Below are positions 49,496 through 58,047 of a DNA stretch of 64,000 bases, piece after piece; within the stretch, counting starts at the first letter, position 1; each line of letters opens with the position of its first letter. The DNA is from Azotobacter salinestris (lineage in GTDB: Bacteria; Pseudomonadota; Gammaproteobacteria; Pseudomonadales; Pseudomonadaceae). Under the pieces are notes generated by a model, which saw nothing but the letters and a program-made list of their open reading frames with translations, was not told where the DNA came from and ran no database searches. Location of the stretch: contig NZ_CP045302.1 of assembly GCF_009363155.1 (NCBI RefSeq), positions 4,487,001-4,551,000 of the forward strand, given 5' to 3'. The position numbers and the translations under genes were made by a program.

Positions 49496-50305
49496 ATGAT
49501 TCGTGGTTCCACCGCCCTGGTCGGCATCGTCGGTTCGCCGATCGCCCAGGTCAAATCCCCGGAAAACTTCAACGCCTGGTTCGCCGGGCACGGACAGGAC
49601 CTGGCGATGCTGCCCATCGACCTGCAGGAGCAATCCCTGGACGCCTTCCTTGCCACCCTGCGCGGCTGGAAGAACCTGCGCGGCTGCGTGGTCACCGTGC
49701 CCTACAAGCAACTGCTCGCCACCCGCCTGGACGCCGTCAGCGAGCGCTCGGCGGCGCTGCGCTCGGTCAACGTGATCCGCCGCGAGGCGGACGGCCGCCT
49801 GGTCGGCGACATCGTCGACGGCGAGGGCTTTCTCGACGCGGCGCGTCGGCACCGCTTCGAGCCCCGCGGCAAGCGCGCCTTGGTGGTCGGCTCCGGCGGG
49901 GTCGGCAGTGCCATCGCCTATTCCCTGTGCCAGGGCGGGGTGAGCCGACTGGCCATCGCCGACCTCAGCGCCGAGCGCGTCGAGAGCCTCTGCGCGCTGC
50001 TGCGCCAGGCCTTCCCGGACATCGCCATCGGCGGCGGCTACGCTTCGCTCACCGACTTCGACCTGGTGGTCAACGCCTCCCCGGTGGGCATGGGCGACAG
50101 CGGCGAGCTGCCGCTGCCGGAAAGCCTGCTGGAAAGCCTGCCGAAGCAATGCCTGGTCGCCGATGTGGTGACCTCGCCGGAGATCACCCCGCTGCTCGCG
50201 CTTGCCCGGCGCATGGGCTGCGCAGTGCAGACCGGCCCGGAAATGGCCCGCGCCCAGCTCGGCAACCTCGGCCATTTCATGGGCGTCACGCCCCTGGATA
50301 TCTGA
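49496..50305 (+). CDS. AroE-like (shikimate dehydrogenase family) oxidoreductase
   Basis: 269-residue NAD(P)-dependent dehydrogenase of the shikimate dehydrogenase-like group. Catalytic K71 is in TVPYKQ and D108 in GDIVDGEGF, where biosynthetic AroE has GDNTDGxGF. The S-x-S substrate motif is changed to VKSPENFN, losing the first Ser. The nucleotide loop is VVGSGGVGSAIAY and the C-terminus GNLGHFMG. These changes argue against ordinary shikimate synthesis and for a related cyclic substrate. First gene of an operon, 2 nt before the flavoprotein gene. Confidence 0.88.
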   Translation: MIRGSTALVGIVGSPIAQVKSPENFNAWFAGHGQDLAMLPIDLQEQSLDAFLATLRGWKNLRGCVVTVPYKQLLATRLDAVSERSAALRSVNVIRREADGRLVGDIVDGEGFLDAARRHRFEPRGKRALVVGSGGVGSAIAYSLCQGGVSRLAIADLSAERVESLCALLRQAFPDIAIGGGYASLTDFDLVVNASPVGMGDSGELPLPESLLESLPKQCLVADVVTSPEITPLLALARRMGCAVQTGPEMARAQLGNLGHFMGVTPLDI

Positions 50306-50307
50306 CG

Positions 50308-52098
50308 ATGAACACAGCTATGCACCTGTCCAGTACAGGCCCGACGGACACCTGCGCGCAGACCTACGACGTCATAGTGCTCGGCAGCGGCGCCGCGGGT
50401 TTCGCCGCGGCGGTCAGCGCCGCCTGCCAGGGCCTCAGGGTTCTGCTGGTGGAGAAGGCCGCCACCTTCGGCGGCACCTCGGCGATCTCCGGCGGTGCCG
50501 TGTGGATCCACGACAGCGACCAGGCGCGGGCGGCCGGCATCCATGTCCCGGCCGAGCAGACGCGCACCTATCTGAAGGCGGTCATCGGCAAGGGCTACAG
50601 GCCCGAGCTGGTCGACGCCTTCCTCGCGCGCGGCCGCGAGGCGCTGGGCTTTCTCGAGCGCCACAGCGAGCTGAAGTACAGCCTGCGGGCGCTCTCCCCG
50701 GACTACTACCCGGACCTGCCCGGCGGCACCGAAACCGGCCGTGCGCTGGAAATCGCCGAGTACGACGGGCGCCGCCTCGGCGCGCGCTTCCAGGACCTGC
50801 GCAGGCCGCCGGACGGCATGCTGCTGTTCGGCGGGATGATGGTCAACCGCGTCGACATCCAGCATTTCCTCGGCATCAAGCGTTCGCCCAAATCGTTCTG
50901 GCACTGCCTCAAGCTGCTGGCGCGCTACGGCGTCGGCCGCCTGAGCCAGCCGCGCGGCACGCGCCTCACGGTCGGCAATGCCTTGATCGCGCGCCTGGCC
51001 AGCACCGCCTTTGCCAAGGGGGTGGCGCTCTGGCTGAATGCGCGCACGGAATCCCTGATCGTCGAGGACGGCAGGGTCGAGGGCGTGCTGATCGACTACG
51101 CCGGGCAACGCCGGCGCGTGCTGGCCCGCGGCGGGGTGGTGCTGGCCTGCGGCGGCTTCGCCGCCGGTCCGCAGGCCGCCGCCTACCGGCCGGAGACCGA
51201 TGCCGAGCACTGGAGCATGTCGCCGGAGACCAACGTCGGCGATGGCCTGAGCCTGGCCGCCGCGGTGAATGCCGCCACCGGCGAGGATCTGGCGGCCAGC
51301 TTCTTCTGGGCACCGGTGTCGGTGCTGCGCAAGCCGGACGGCAGCCTGGAGCGCTTCCCGCATCTGGTCACCGACCGGGCCAAGCCGGGGGTGATCGCCG
51401 TCAACCGCGCCGGGCGGCGCTTCGTCAACGAGTCCGACTCCTATCACCGCTTCGTCGAGGCCATGTTCGCCGACGGCGGCGCCAACGCGCCCTGCTGGCT
51501 GATCTGCGATGCCGAGGCGATGAACCGGTACGGCATGGGCCTGGCCCGGCCCAAACCGGTCGACAACGCGGCGCTGGTCGAGGCCGGCTACCTGCACCGC
51601 GCGGACGGCATCGCCGGGCTGGCGCGCAGCATCGGCGTGGACGCCGCCGGCCTGCAGCGGACCCTGGAGCGCTACAACGCCGACGCCCGGCACAACCTCG
51701 ACCGGGAATTCGGCAAGGGCGGCAACGCCTACAACCGCTACATGGGCGACCCGCTGCACCAGCCCAATCCCTGCATCGCGCCGTTGGACAGGGCGCCGTA
51801 CTACGCGATCCGCGTCGACACCGGCGACCTCGGTTCGGGGCGCGGCCTGCTGACCGACGCCCGGGCCAATGTGCTGGATCGCGCCGGCCAGCCGATCGCC
51901 GGGCTCTACGCCGCCGGCAACGAGATGAATTCGATCATGGACGGCACCTATCCGGGCCCCGGCATCACCCTGGGCCCGGGCCTGACCTTCGGCTACATCG
52001 CCGCCTGCGATATCGCCGAGCGCCTGAGCGGCAACACTTCGCACGCAACCCAACCTGGAGAAGCCCATGTACTACGAACTGCGCACCTACACCATTAA
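50308..52098 (+). CDS. FAD_binding_2 flavoprotein (3-ketosteroid dehydrogenase/fumarate reductase-like), copy 1
   Basis: 596-residue flavin-dependent dehydrogenase. The FAD-binding motif VIVLGSGAAGFAAAVSAACQ begins near residue 22, followed by EKAATFGGTSAISGGAVWI. GRRFVNESDSYHRF and GPGITLGPGLTFGYIA at the C-terminus are typical of 3-ketosteroid Delta1-dehydrogenase-like enzymes, which introduce double bonds next to ring carbonyls. It follows the AroE-like gene by 2 nt and overlaps the NIPSNAP gene by 32 nt, so the three are translationally linked. Confidence 0.9.
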   Translation: MNTAMHLSSTGPTDTCAQTYDVIVLGSGAAGFAAAVSAACQGLRVLLVEKAATFGGTSAISGGAVWIHDSDQARAAGIHVPAEQTRTYLKAVIGKGYRPELVDAFLARGREALGFLERHSELKYSLRALSPDYYPDLPGGTETGRALEIAEYDGRRLGARFQDLRRPPDGMLLFGGMMVNRVDIQHFLGIKRSPKSFWHCLKLLARYGVGRLSQPRGTRLTVGNALIARLASTAFAKGVALWLNARTESLIVEDGRVEGVLIDYAGQRRRVLARGGVVLACGGFAAGPQAAAYRPETDAEHWSMSPETNVGDGLSLAAAVNAATGEDLAASFFWAPVSVLRKPDGSLERFPHLVTDRAKPGVIAVNRAGRRFVNESDSYHRFVEAMFADGGANAPCWLICDAEAMNRYGMGLARPKPVDNAALVEAGYLHRADGIAGLARSIGVDAAGLQRTLERYNADARHNLDREFGKGGNAYNRYMGDPLHQPNPCIAPLDRAPYYAIRVDTGDLGSGRGLLTDARANVLDRAGQPIAGLYAAGNEMNSIMDGTYPGPGITLGPGLTFGYIAACDIAERLSGNTSHATQPGEAHVLRTAHLHH

Positions 52099-52387
52099 AC
52101 CGACCAAGCTGGCCGACTGGCTGGCCCTCTACAAGAGCGATGCGTTGCCGCTGCAGACGGAGGTCCTCGGCAAGCTGGTCGGCTTCTTCGTCACCGAGTT
52201 CGGCGGCGCCAACCAGGTGGTGCACATCTGGGCCTACGAGAGCCTGGACGACCGTCAGGCGCGCCGCGGCAGGATGGCCGCCGACCCGCGCTGGCTGGAG
52301 TTCAGCCGCAAGAACAAGGAGCTGGACGCGGTGATGAACCTCGAGTCGCGGCTGATGCGCCCGACCGACTTCTCGCCGTTGCAGTGA
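52067..52387 (+). CDS. NIPSNAP-family protein
   Basis: 106-residue ferredoxin-like (dimeric alpha-beta barrel) protein. MYYELRTYTIKPTKLADWLALY and GFFVTEFGGANQVVHIWAYESLDDRQARR are the family signatures. NIPSNAP proteins occur in catabolic clusters but lack an assigned activity. It overlaps the upstream flavoprotein gene by 32 nt and is followed 111 nt later by a second flavoprotein gene. Confidence 0.92.
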   Translation: MYYELRTYTIKPTKLADWLALYKSDALPLQTEVLGKLVGFFVTEFGGANQVVHIWAYESLDDRQARRGRMAADPRWLEFSRKNKELDAVMNLESRLMRPTDFSPLQ

Positions 52388-52498
52388 CGACCCGGCCCCG
52401 CCAGCGGGGCCGAACACCCGGCGAAGATGCCGATGTCCGCCGCATGCGGGCAGGGGATCGGCTTGCCCCCCGATCACGACAACAAGAAGGAGATCGCC

Positions 52499-54244
52499 AT
52501 GCACAGTGTCGACAGCCAGCCCTTGCCCGAGTACTGCGACGTGCTGGTCCTGGGTTCGGGCGCCGCCGGCCTCGCCGCGGCGGTGACCGCTGCCGAACAC
52601 GGCCTCGAGGTGGTGGTGGCGGAGAAGGAGCCGTTTCTCGGCGGCACCAGCGCCTGGTCGGGCGGCTGGCTGTGGATTCCGCGTAATCCCCTGGCCATTG
52701 CCGAGGGCATGGTCGAGGACACCGAGCAGCCGAAGACCTACCTGCGCAGCGAATTGCACACAGACTGCCTGGACGAGCGGATGGAGGCCTTTCTGGATCA
52801 GGGGCCGCGGATGGTCGAGTTCTTCCAGCAGCGTACCGCCGTGCAGTTCTTCTCCGGCAGCCGGATGCCGGACTTCCACGACTCGCCCGGTTCCGTCCGC
52901 GGCGGCCGCTCGCTCTGCGCCCAGCCGTTCGACGGCCGCCAGCTCGGCCCCTGGCTCGACAGGCTGCGCCCGCCGCTGGACCTGATCAGCCTGGCCGGCA
53001 TGGGCATCGCCGGCGGCGCCGACCTGGCGCACTTCTTCAACGCCCGCCGCTCGCCGCGCTCGGCGCTGTATGCCGGCAAGCGCCTGCTGCGGCATTTCCG
53101 CGACCTGCTTGCGCATGGCCGCGGCCTGCATCTGGTCAATGGCAACGCGCTGGTGGCGCGGTTGCTGAAGAGCGCTCTGGAGCGCCGGGTGCGCCTGTTC
53201 ACCGAGGCGCCGGCGCGCGGCCTGCTGCGCGACGGCGAGGCGGTGGTCGGCGCGCGGATCGAGCGGGGTGGGGCGCTGGTCGAGGTTCGCGCCCGCCGCG
53301 GCGTGGTGCTGGCCTGCGGCGGCTTCTCCCACGACCAGCGGCGTATCGCCCAGCTGTTCGCCCATGCGCCGCACGGCACCGAGCATCTCTCGGCGGCGCC
53401 CAAGGGCAACACCGGCGATGGCCTGCGCCTGGGCGAGAGCGTCGGCGGGCGGGTCGCCACCGATCTGGCCAGCCCTGCGGCCTGGGCGCCGGTGTCGCGG
53501 GTGCCGCGCGCCGACGGCGGCTTCAGCGGCTTCCCGCACCTGCTCGAGCGCGCCAAGCCCGGCTTCATCGCCGTGCGCCGCGATGGCCGGCGCTTCGTCA
53601 ACGAGGCCGACTCCTATCACGATTTCATGAACGCCCTGTTCGCCGCCACGCCGGAAGGCGAGGTGGCGCAGGCCTGGCTGATCGGCGATCACCGGGCGCA
53701 GCGCCGCTACGGCCTCGGCTGGTCGCGGCCGTTTCCGTTCCCGACCCGGCCCTGGGTGCGCAAGGGCTATCTGCACCAGGCCGACAGCCTGAGCGGGCTG
53801 GCCCGCCAGTGCGGCATCGACGCCCGCCAGCTGGAGGCCACGGTGGCGGCCTTCAACGCCGCCGCGGCGCAGGGCGTCGACCCCGAATTCGGGCGCGGCG
53901 CCTCGGCCTACAACAAGGCCCAGGGCGAGGTGCTGCACGGCCCGAACCCGGCGCTTGGCGCGCTCGTCCAGGCCCCGTTCTATGCGGTGAGGCTGGTGCC
54001 CGGCAGCCTCGGCACCTTCGCCGGACTGCGCACCGACGCCGGCGCCCGGGTGCTCGGGGAGGACGGTGCGCCGATTCCCGGCCTGTACGCGGTGGGCAAC
54101 GACATGGCCAGCGTGATGAACGGCCACTACCCGAGCGGCGGAATCACCCTGGGGCCGGGCATGACCTTCGGCTACATCGCCGGCCGGGCCCTGGCCGGGC
54201 AGTCGGTGCTGGCACCGGCAAGGGCGCATCCGGCCAGCGCCTGA
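52499..54244 (+). CDS. FAD_binding_2 flavoprotein (3-ketosteroid dehydrogenase-like), copy 2
   Basis: 581-residue flavoprotein related to copy 1. From the ATG at 52499, preceded by AAGAAGGAGATCGCC, it shows VLVLGSGAAGLAAAVTAAEHG, EKEPFLGGTSAWSGGWLWIP, GRRFVNEADSYHDFM and SGGITLGPGMTFGYIAG. It diverges strongly from copy 1 outside the FAD motifs, so the pair probably dehydrogenates successive intermediates or different isomers. Last gene of the IclR-linked cluster. Confidence 0.9.
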   Translation: MHSVDSQPLPEYCDVLVLGSGAAGLAAAVTAAEHGLEVVVAEKEPFLGGTSAWSGGWLWIPRNPLAIAEGMVEDTEQPKTYLRSELHTDCLDERMEAFLDQGPRMVEFFQQRTAVQFFSGSRMPDFHDSPGSVRGGRSLCAQPFDGRQLGPWLDRLRPPLDLISLAGMGIAGGADLAHFFNARRSPRSALYAGKRLLRHFRDLLAHGRGLHLVNGNALVARLLKSALERRVRLFTEAPARGLLRDGEAVVGARIERGGALVEVRARRGVVLACGGFSHDQRRIAQLFAHAPHGTEHLSAAPKGNTGDGLRLGESVGGRVATDLASPAAWAPVSRVPRADGGFSGFPHLLERAKPGFIAVRRDGRRFVNEADSYHDFMNALFAATPEGEVAQAWLIGDHRAQRRYGLGWSRPFPFPTRPWVRKGYLHQADSLSGLARQCGIDARQLEATVAAFNAAAAQGVDPEFGRGASAYNKAQGEVLHGPNPALGALVQAPFYAVRLVPGSLGTFAGLRTDAGARVLGEDGAPIPGLYAVGNDMASVMNGHYPSGGITLGPGMTFGYIAGRALAGQSVLAPARAHPASA

Positions 54245-55119
54245 GCGGTGCGGGCATGGATAAAAACAATCTGGGTACCGGCGGGAAATCATTTTGTTGG
54301 GCAGAACGGATGTCTCATCCTCCCGAATCCGGATCATGCGGGGCGGATAAGCGCTGCGCAGTTTCGTATGCATCGAAATATCGGGATACCGTTTCACAAG
54401 AATAACTGCTGATTCTTTTTATAATGAAGGGGGCCGAGTGAAAATTGATTGCTGATTTAAAGTGGACAGTTTAATCATGCATTGTCATTGATATTGTCGA
54501 CACTTCGAGCGAGCAATCTGAACCGAGGCGCTCATGTCGCTTGAGTCCGGGCGGCAGACCATTGCATCGAGTCGCTTCCGAACTTGAAGCGGGGATTCCG
54601 ATCCTCGACAGGTACTGGCGAGGCCGGCTCGCTGTGGCCGCCTTGTCAGGCCATGCGGTTGTCGCAGAAGCTCGCCGGGCCCCTCGCCACACGCCATGGG
54701 CCGGGCTCTTGGGGCGCGCCGAGACGTTGCCTGTCGAGCAGCCGCCTTTCCGTTCGCCGGCCTGAAACGGATCCGTTTGCTGCATCAACTTTGTAATGGG
54801 CATGGCGGCAAGTTACCGGAGCGCTCGAGGGCGGTGGAGTTTGCGATCGCCGGTAAATAACCAGGCCATCAATGCCGGATCTGGCGACTGGTTGTAGTGG
54901 TCCGGGTGGCGCCCGTCATTCCGATTCGCTGCTGACCAGTTGTCGCCCGAGTCCGCTGGGGTTGCAACTTTGCGATGTTCGTCAATATCCGATCTATGCC
55001 TGGTGTCTCTTGGGTGACATTGTCGAGACGCTGGCAGATTGTTTGTCGGGAACGTTATGGGTTGGGATTTCCAGTAGTCGAGTAACTTCCTGGATTGATC
55101 GAATAGGGAGTGCGAAAGC
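54245..55119. other. 875-nt gap without a convincing gene
   Basis: Begins with an AT-richer stretch containing TATAAT (near 54418-54423) and AAAGTGGACAGTTTAATC (about 54459-54476), then GC-rich sequence with open but unrecognisable readings on both strands (for example minus 54803-54471). It may be decayed mobile DNA. It forms the long upstream region of the first RTX gene. Confidence 0.45.
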
Positions 55120-56349
55120 ATGACTGACTATTACGGTACCGATGGCGACGACACCATCAATGCCGGTGACGACGACGACCGCCTCTATGGTCGCGCCGGG
55201 AACGACCGCCTCTACGGCGGCTCCGGCCACGACTGGCTCTGGGGTGAGGACGGCCATGACAGGCTCTATGGCGGTGACGATAGCGACCGGCTCGACGGCG
55301 GTTCCGGCAACGACCGGCTTGATGGCGGCCAGGGTGACGACCTGCTCTACGGTAGCTACGGCAGCGACCGCCTCTACGGTCGGGCCGGCCACGACTGGCT
55401 CTATGGCGAGGACGGCAACGACCGGCTCTATGGCGGCGAAGGCGACGACCGGCTGGAGGGCGGCGAGGGTGACGATCTGCTGCAGGGCGAGGACGGAAAC
55501 GACTGGTTTGACGGCGGCAGAGGCAATGACCGGCTCTACGGCGGCGCCGGCAACGACGTCCTCAACGATGGTGGAAACGGCGACGACCTGATCTACGGCG
55601 ATACCGGCGACGACCTGCTCTACGGTGGCTACGACAACGACCGGCTCTATGGCGGGGACGACAACGATTCGCTCTACGGCGAGGACGGCGACGACCGGCT
55701 CGATGGCGGCGAAGGCAACGACCGGCTGGAAAGCGGGGATGGCAACGACCGGCTCTACGGCGGCAACGGCCACGACTGGTTCGACGGCGGCAGAGGCAAC
55801 GACCGGCTCTACGGCGGCGCCGGCAACGACTTCCTCAACGATGGCGGCAACGGCGACGACCTGATCTACGGCGGTACCGGCAACGACCAACTCTACGGCG
55901 GCTACGACAACGACCGGCTCTACGGCGAGGACGACAACGACTGGCTCTACGGCGAGGACGGCAACGACCGGCTCGAGGGCGGCGACGGCGACGACCGGCT
56001 CTATGGCGGCAATGACGTCGACTGGCTCGAAGGCGGGGATGGCAACGATCGCTTCGTCTATAGCGCCCTCACCGATACGGGCCTGGACAGCGGCAGTTGG
56101 GACGTCATCAACGCCTTCACCCGGGGTGCCGACAAGATCGACCTGTCGGCGCTGGATGCCGATACCGCCACGTCCGGCGACGATGCCTTCACCGTCTTCC
56201 TCGACAGCCAGGAGGATTTCTCCGGGGCTGGCCAGCTGAAATTCGACGGCGGGGTGCTCTACGGCAACGTGAATGGGGATGACTCGGCCGATTTCGCCAT
56301 TGCCGTTACCGGCGTCGGCAGTCTTTCTCTGGCGGATGTGATCGCCTGA
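55120..56349 (+). CDS. RTX calcium-binding repeat protein 1 (no catalytic domain)
   Basis: 409 residues, nearly all RTX nonapeptides (GGxGNDRLY-type) from residue 8 to about 304, then a roughly 100-residue C-terminal domain (FVYSALTDTGLDSGSWDVI, KIDLSALDAD, QLKFDGGVLYGNVNGD) of the serralysin/M10_C type-I-secretion type. No N-terminal signal peptide, protease, lipase or epimerase domain. Ca2+ binding would fold the repeats into parallel beta-rolls after export by a type I (ABC) system; no such exporter is in the window. It resembles the R-modules of Azotobacter AlgE epimerases without the A-module. ATG at 55120 after GGGAG. Confidence 0.9.
   Translation: MTDYYGTDGDDTINAGDDDDRLYGRAGNDRLYGGSGHDWLWGEDGHDRLYGGDDSDRLDGGSGNDRLDGGQGDDLLYGSYGSDRLYGRAGHDWLYGEDGNDRLYGGEGDDRLEGGEGDDLLQGEDGNDWFDGGRGNDRLYGGAGNDVLNDGGNGDDLIYGDTGDDLLYGGYDNDRLYGGDDNDSLYGEDGDDRLDGGEGNDRLESGDGNDRLYGGNGHDWFDGGRGNDRLYGGAGNDFLNDGGNGDDLIYGGTGNDQLYGGYDNDRLYGEDDNDWLYGEDGNDRLEGGDGDDRLYGGNDVDWLEGGDGNDRFVYSALTDTGLDSGSWDVINAFTRGADKIDLSALDADTATSGDDAFTVFLDSQEDFSGAGQLKFDGGVLYGNVNGDDSADFAIAVTGVGSLSLADVIA
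55501..56019 (+). repeat. Tandem 91-codon / 82-codon duplication inside RTX protein 1
   Basis: Residues 128-218 (55501-55773) and 219-300 (55774-56019) are near-identical supramodules, each starting DWFDGGRGNDRLYGGAGND and containing VLNDGGNGDDLIYG or FLNDGGNGDDLIYG. The second copy lacks one nonapeptide. The DNA itself is highly conserved, pointing to a recent duplication. Confidence 0.85.
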
Positions 56350-56396
56350 GCCAGAAGGGCAACCTTCTTGGTTTCGCGGCCGCTTTTTACTGCTGG

Positions 56397-56433
56397 GCCG
56401 GCACTGCCAGGCTTGACGCTTGTCGGTGCCGGC
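56397..56433. other. Stem-loop between the RTX genes
   Basis: GCCGGCAC (56397-56404) pairs with GTGCCGGC (56426-56433), 8 bp, 48 nt past the stop of RTX gene 1. There is no U-tract. Confidence 0.45.
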
Positions 56434-56484
56434 AGCGGATGACCGGCAAAACACCTCCTGGTTTAGCGAGTAGGGAGAGTGGAC

Positions 56485-57681
56485 ATGACCCATAACCTGA
56501 TCGTCGGCACCGACGGCGACGACGTCCTCGAGGGGACCGGCGCCGGCGATACCATCGATGCCCTCAAGGGCGACGACATCCTCGACGGCCGCGCCGGCAA
56601 CGACACGCTCAGAGGCGGCAGCGGCAACGACCGCCTCGATGGCGGCCGGGGCAGCGATCTGCTCTATGGCGGCGAGGGCGACGACTGGCTGCAGGGCCGC
56701 AGCGGCAACGACCGCCTCTACGGCGGCAAGGGCAACGACCAGCTCGACGGCGGCGACGGAGAGGATACGCTGGAGGGCCACACCGGCAATGACAGCCTCT
56801 ACGGCGGCAGGGGCAGCGACCGGCTCTTCGGCAACGCCGGGGACGACCGGCTCGATGGCGGCCCCGGAGCCGACACCCTGAGCGGGGGAACCGGCAGCGA
56901 CACTTATGTGGTCGACGATCCCGGCGATGTGATCGTCGAAACCGATACCTACGGCGATCTCGAGACCGTCTTCTCCAGCGTCAGCCATACCCTGGGCGAC
57001 TTCCAGGAGTGGCTCGTCCTGACCGGCAGCGCGGACATCGACGGCACCGGCAACGATCTGGGCAACGAGCTGACCGGCAACCACGGCAACAACGTGCTGG
57101 ATGCCGGCAAGGGCAACGACGTCCTCAACGGCAGTCTCGGCGACGACATCCTCCACGGCGGCGATGGCGACGACTGGCTGTACGGGGACGACTGGCTGAT
57201 CAGCGACGAGGGCAACGACCGGCTTTATGCCGGTGCCGGTGACGACAGCCTCAACGGCGGCACCGGCAACGACTGGCTCGAGGGTGGCGACGGCAACGAC
57301 TGGTTCAACGCCGGCACCGGCGACGACGTCCTGGTGGGCGGTGCCGGCAAGGACCGGCTGAACGATCCCTCCGGCCGGGACCTTTTCGTCTTCAACGCCC
57401 TCACCGATACGGGCCTGGACAGCGAAACCTGGGACGTGATCTCCGGTTTTGCCCGCGGAGAGGACAAGATCGACCTCTCCGCGCTGGATGCGGACATGGG
57501 CACGCCGGAAAACGACGCCTTCATCGGCTTCATCGACAGCCAGGAGGATTTCACCGAAGCCGGACAGCTGAAATTCGACGGCGGAGTGCTCTACGGCAAC
57601 GTGAATGGAGATGGCTCGGCCGATTTCGCCATCGAACTCCTCGGGATCGACAGCCTGTCGCTCGACGATGTGATCGCCTGA
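56485..57681 (+). CDS. RTX calcium-binding repeat protein 2 (paralogue)
   Basis: 398 residues with two RTX blocks (about 8-138 and 197-295) separated by a non-repeat beta-type linker (SDTYVVDDPGDVIVETDTYG, with TVFSSVSHTLGDFQEWLVLTG), as in larger hemolysin-type proteins. The last 100 residues closely match RTX protein 1 (NALTDTGLDSETWDVISGFARG, DKIDLSALDADMG, GQLKFDGGVLYGNVNGDGS). No signal peptide or catalytic domain. Start at the ATG at 56485 after GGGAGAG; a GTG two codons earlier is also possible. Probably exported by the same type I system. Confidence 0.9.
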   Translation: MTHNLIVGTDGDDVLEGTGAGDTIDALKGDDILDGRAGNDTLRGGSGNDRLDGGRGSDLLYGGEGDDWLQGRSGNDRLYGGKGNDQLDGGDGEDTLEGHTGNDSLYGGRGSDRLFGNAGDDRLDGGPGADTLSGGTGSDTYVVDDPGDVIVETDTYGDLETVFSSVSHTLGDFQEWLVLTGSADIDGTGNDLGNELTGNHGNNVLDAGKGNDVLNGSLGDDILHGGDGDDWLYGDDWLISDEGNDRLYAGAGDDSLNGGTGNDWLEGGDGNDWFNAGTGDDVLVGGAGKDRLNDPSGRDLFVFNALTDTGLDSETWDVISGFARGEDKIDLSALDADMGTPENDAFIGFIDSQEDFTEAGQLKFDGGVLYGNVNGDGSADFAIELLGIDSLSLDDVIA

Positions 57682-57799
57682 CCCGGAAGGGTTGCGCCAC
57701 GCCTGGTGCAGGCTCGCCAGGCCTGGTCGGGCGGCTCCGGAGCCTCGGGCTCCGATACGACGGCTTGTCCGCAAGCCCGGCAACCTCAAGGGAGGACGG

Positions 57800-58027
57800 A
57801 TGAACATGACTCACGACGAACCGCGCATTCGCGAGCGGGCCTATCGGATCTGGGAGTCGGAAGGCTGCCCGGAAGGGCAGGAGATGAAGCACTGGTGCGA
57901 GGCGTGCGAGCAGATAGAGGCCGAGGACGCTGCCGCACGGACTTCGGAAGAAACCCGGGAGACCGCTTCGGGCGGTATCGAAAGCGGCGTCGCGCCGCCC
58001 ATGCCCGACCGGCAGGGTGAGCCCTGA
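57800..58027 (+). CDS. DUF2934 protein
   Basis: 75 residues. RIRERAYRIWESEGCPEGQE and MKHWCEACEQIEAE form the DUF2934 signature, followed by a disordered acidic and polar tail. Function unknown; the family is common in rhizosphere Proteobacteria. GGGAGGACGG precedes the ATG at 57800. It follows RTX gene 2 by 118 nt and converges on the AraC gene. Confidence 0.88.
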   Translation: MNMTHDEPRIRERAYRIWESEGCPEGQEMKHWCEACEQIEAEDAAARTSEETRETASGGIESGVAPPMPDRQGEP

Positions 58028-58047
58028 GCCGGACCGGTCGCGACGGA

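Noticed and set aside
50038-52068. 676-codon minus-strand ORF
   Set aside because: Antisense of the first flavoprotein and AroE-like genes; low-complexity Gln/Arg/Gly-rich product with no domain.
51965-54397. 810-codon minus-strand ORF
   Set aside because: It is the antisense shadow of the second FAD flavoprotein gene, which has clear FAD motifs and a good start; high GC3 keeps the opposite frame open.
55120-57681. CRISPR-like or satellite repeat
   Set aside because: The 27-nt periodicity is protein-coding RTX nonapeptide repeat with degenerate third positions, not direct repeats with unique spacers.
54994-57807. 937-codon minus-strand ORF rich in VEPVVAVAAIE-type repeats
   Set aside because: It is the antisense of the two RTX genes; the repeat simply mirrors the 27-nt RTX period, and it has no ribosome-binding site or known family.
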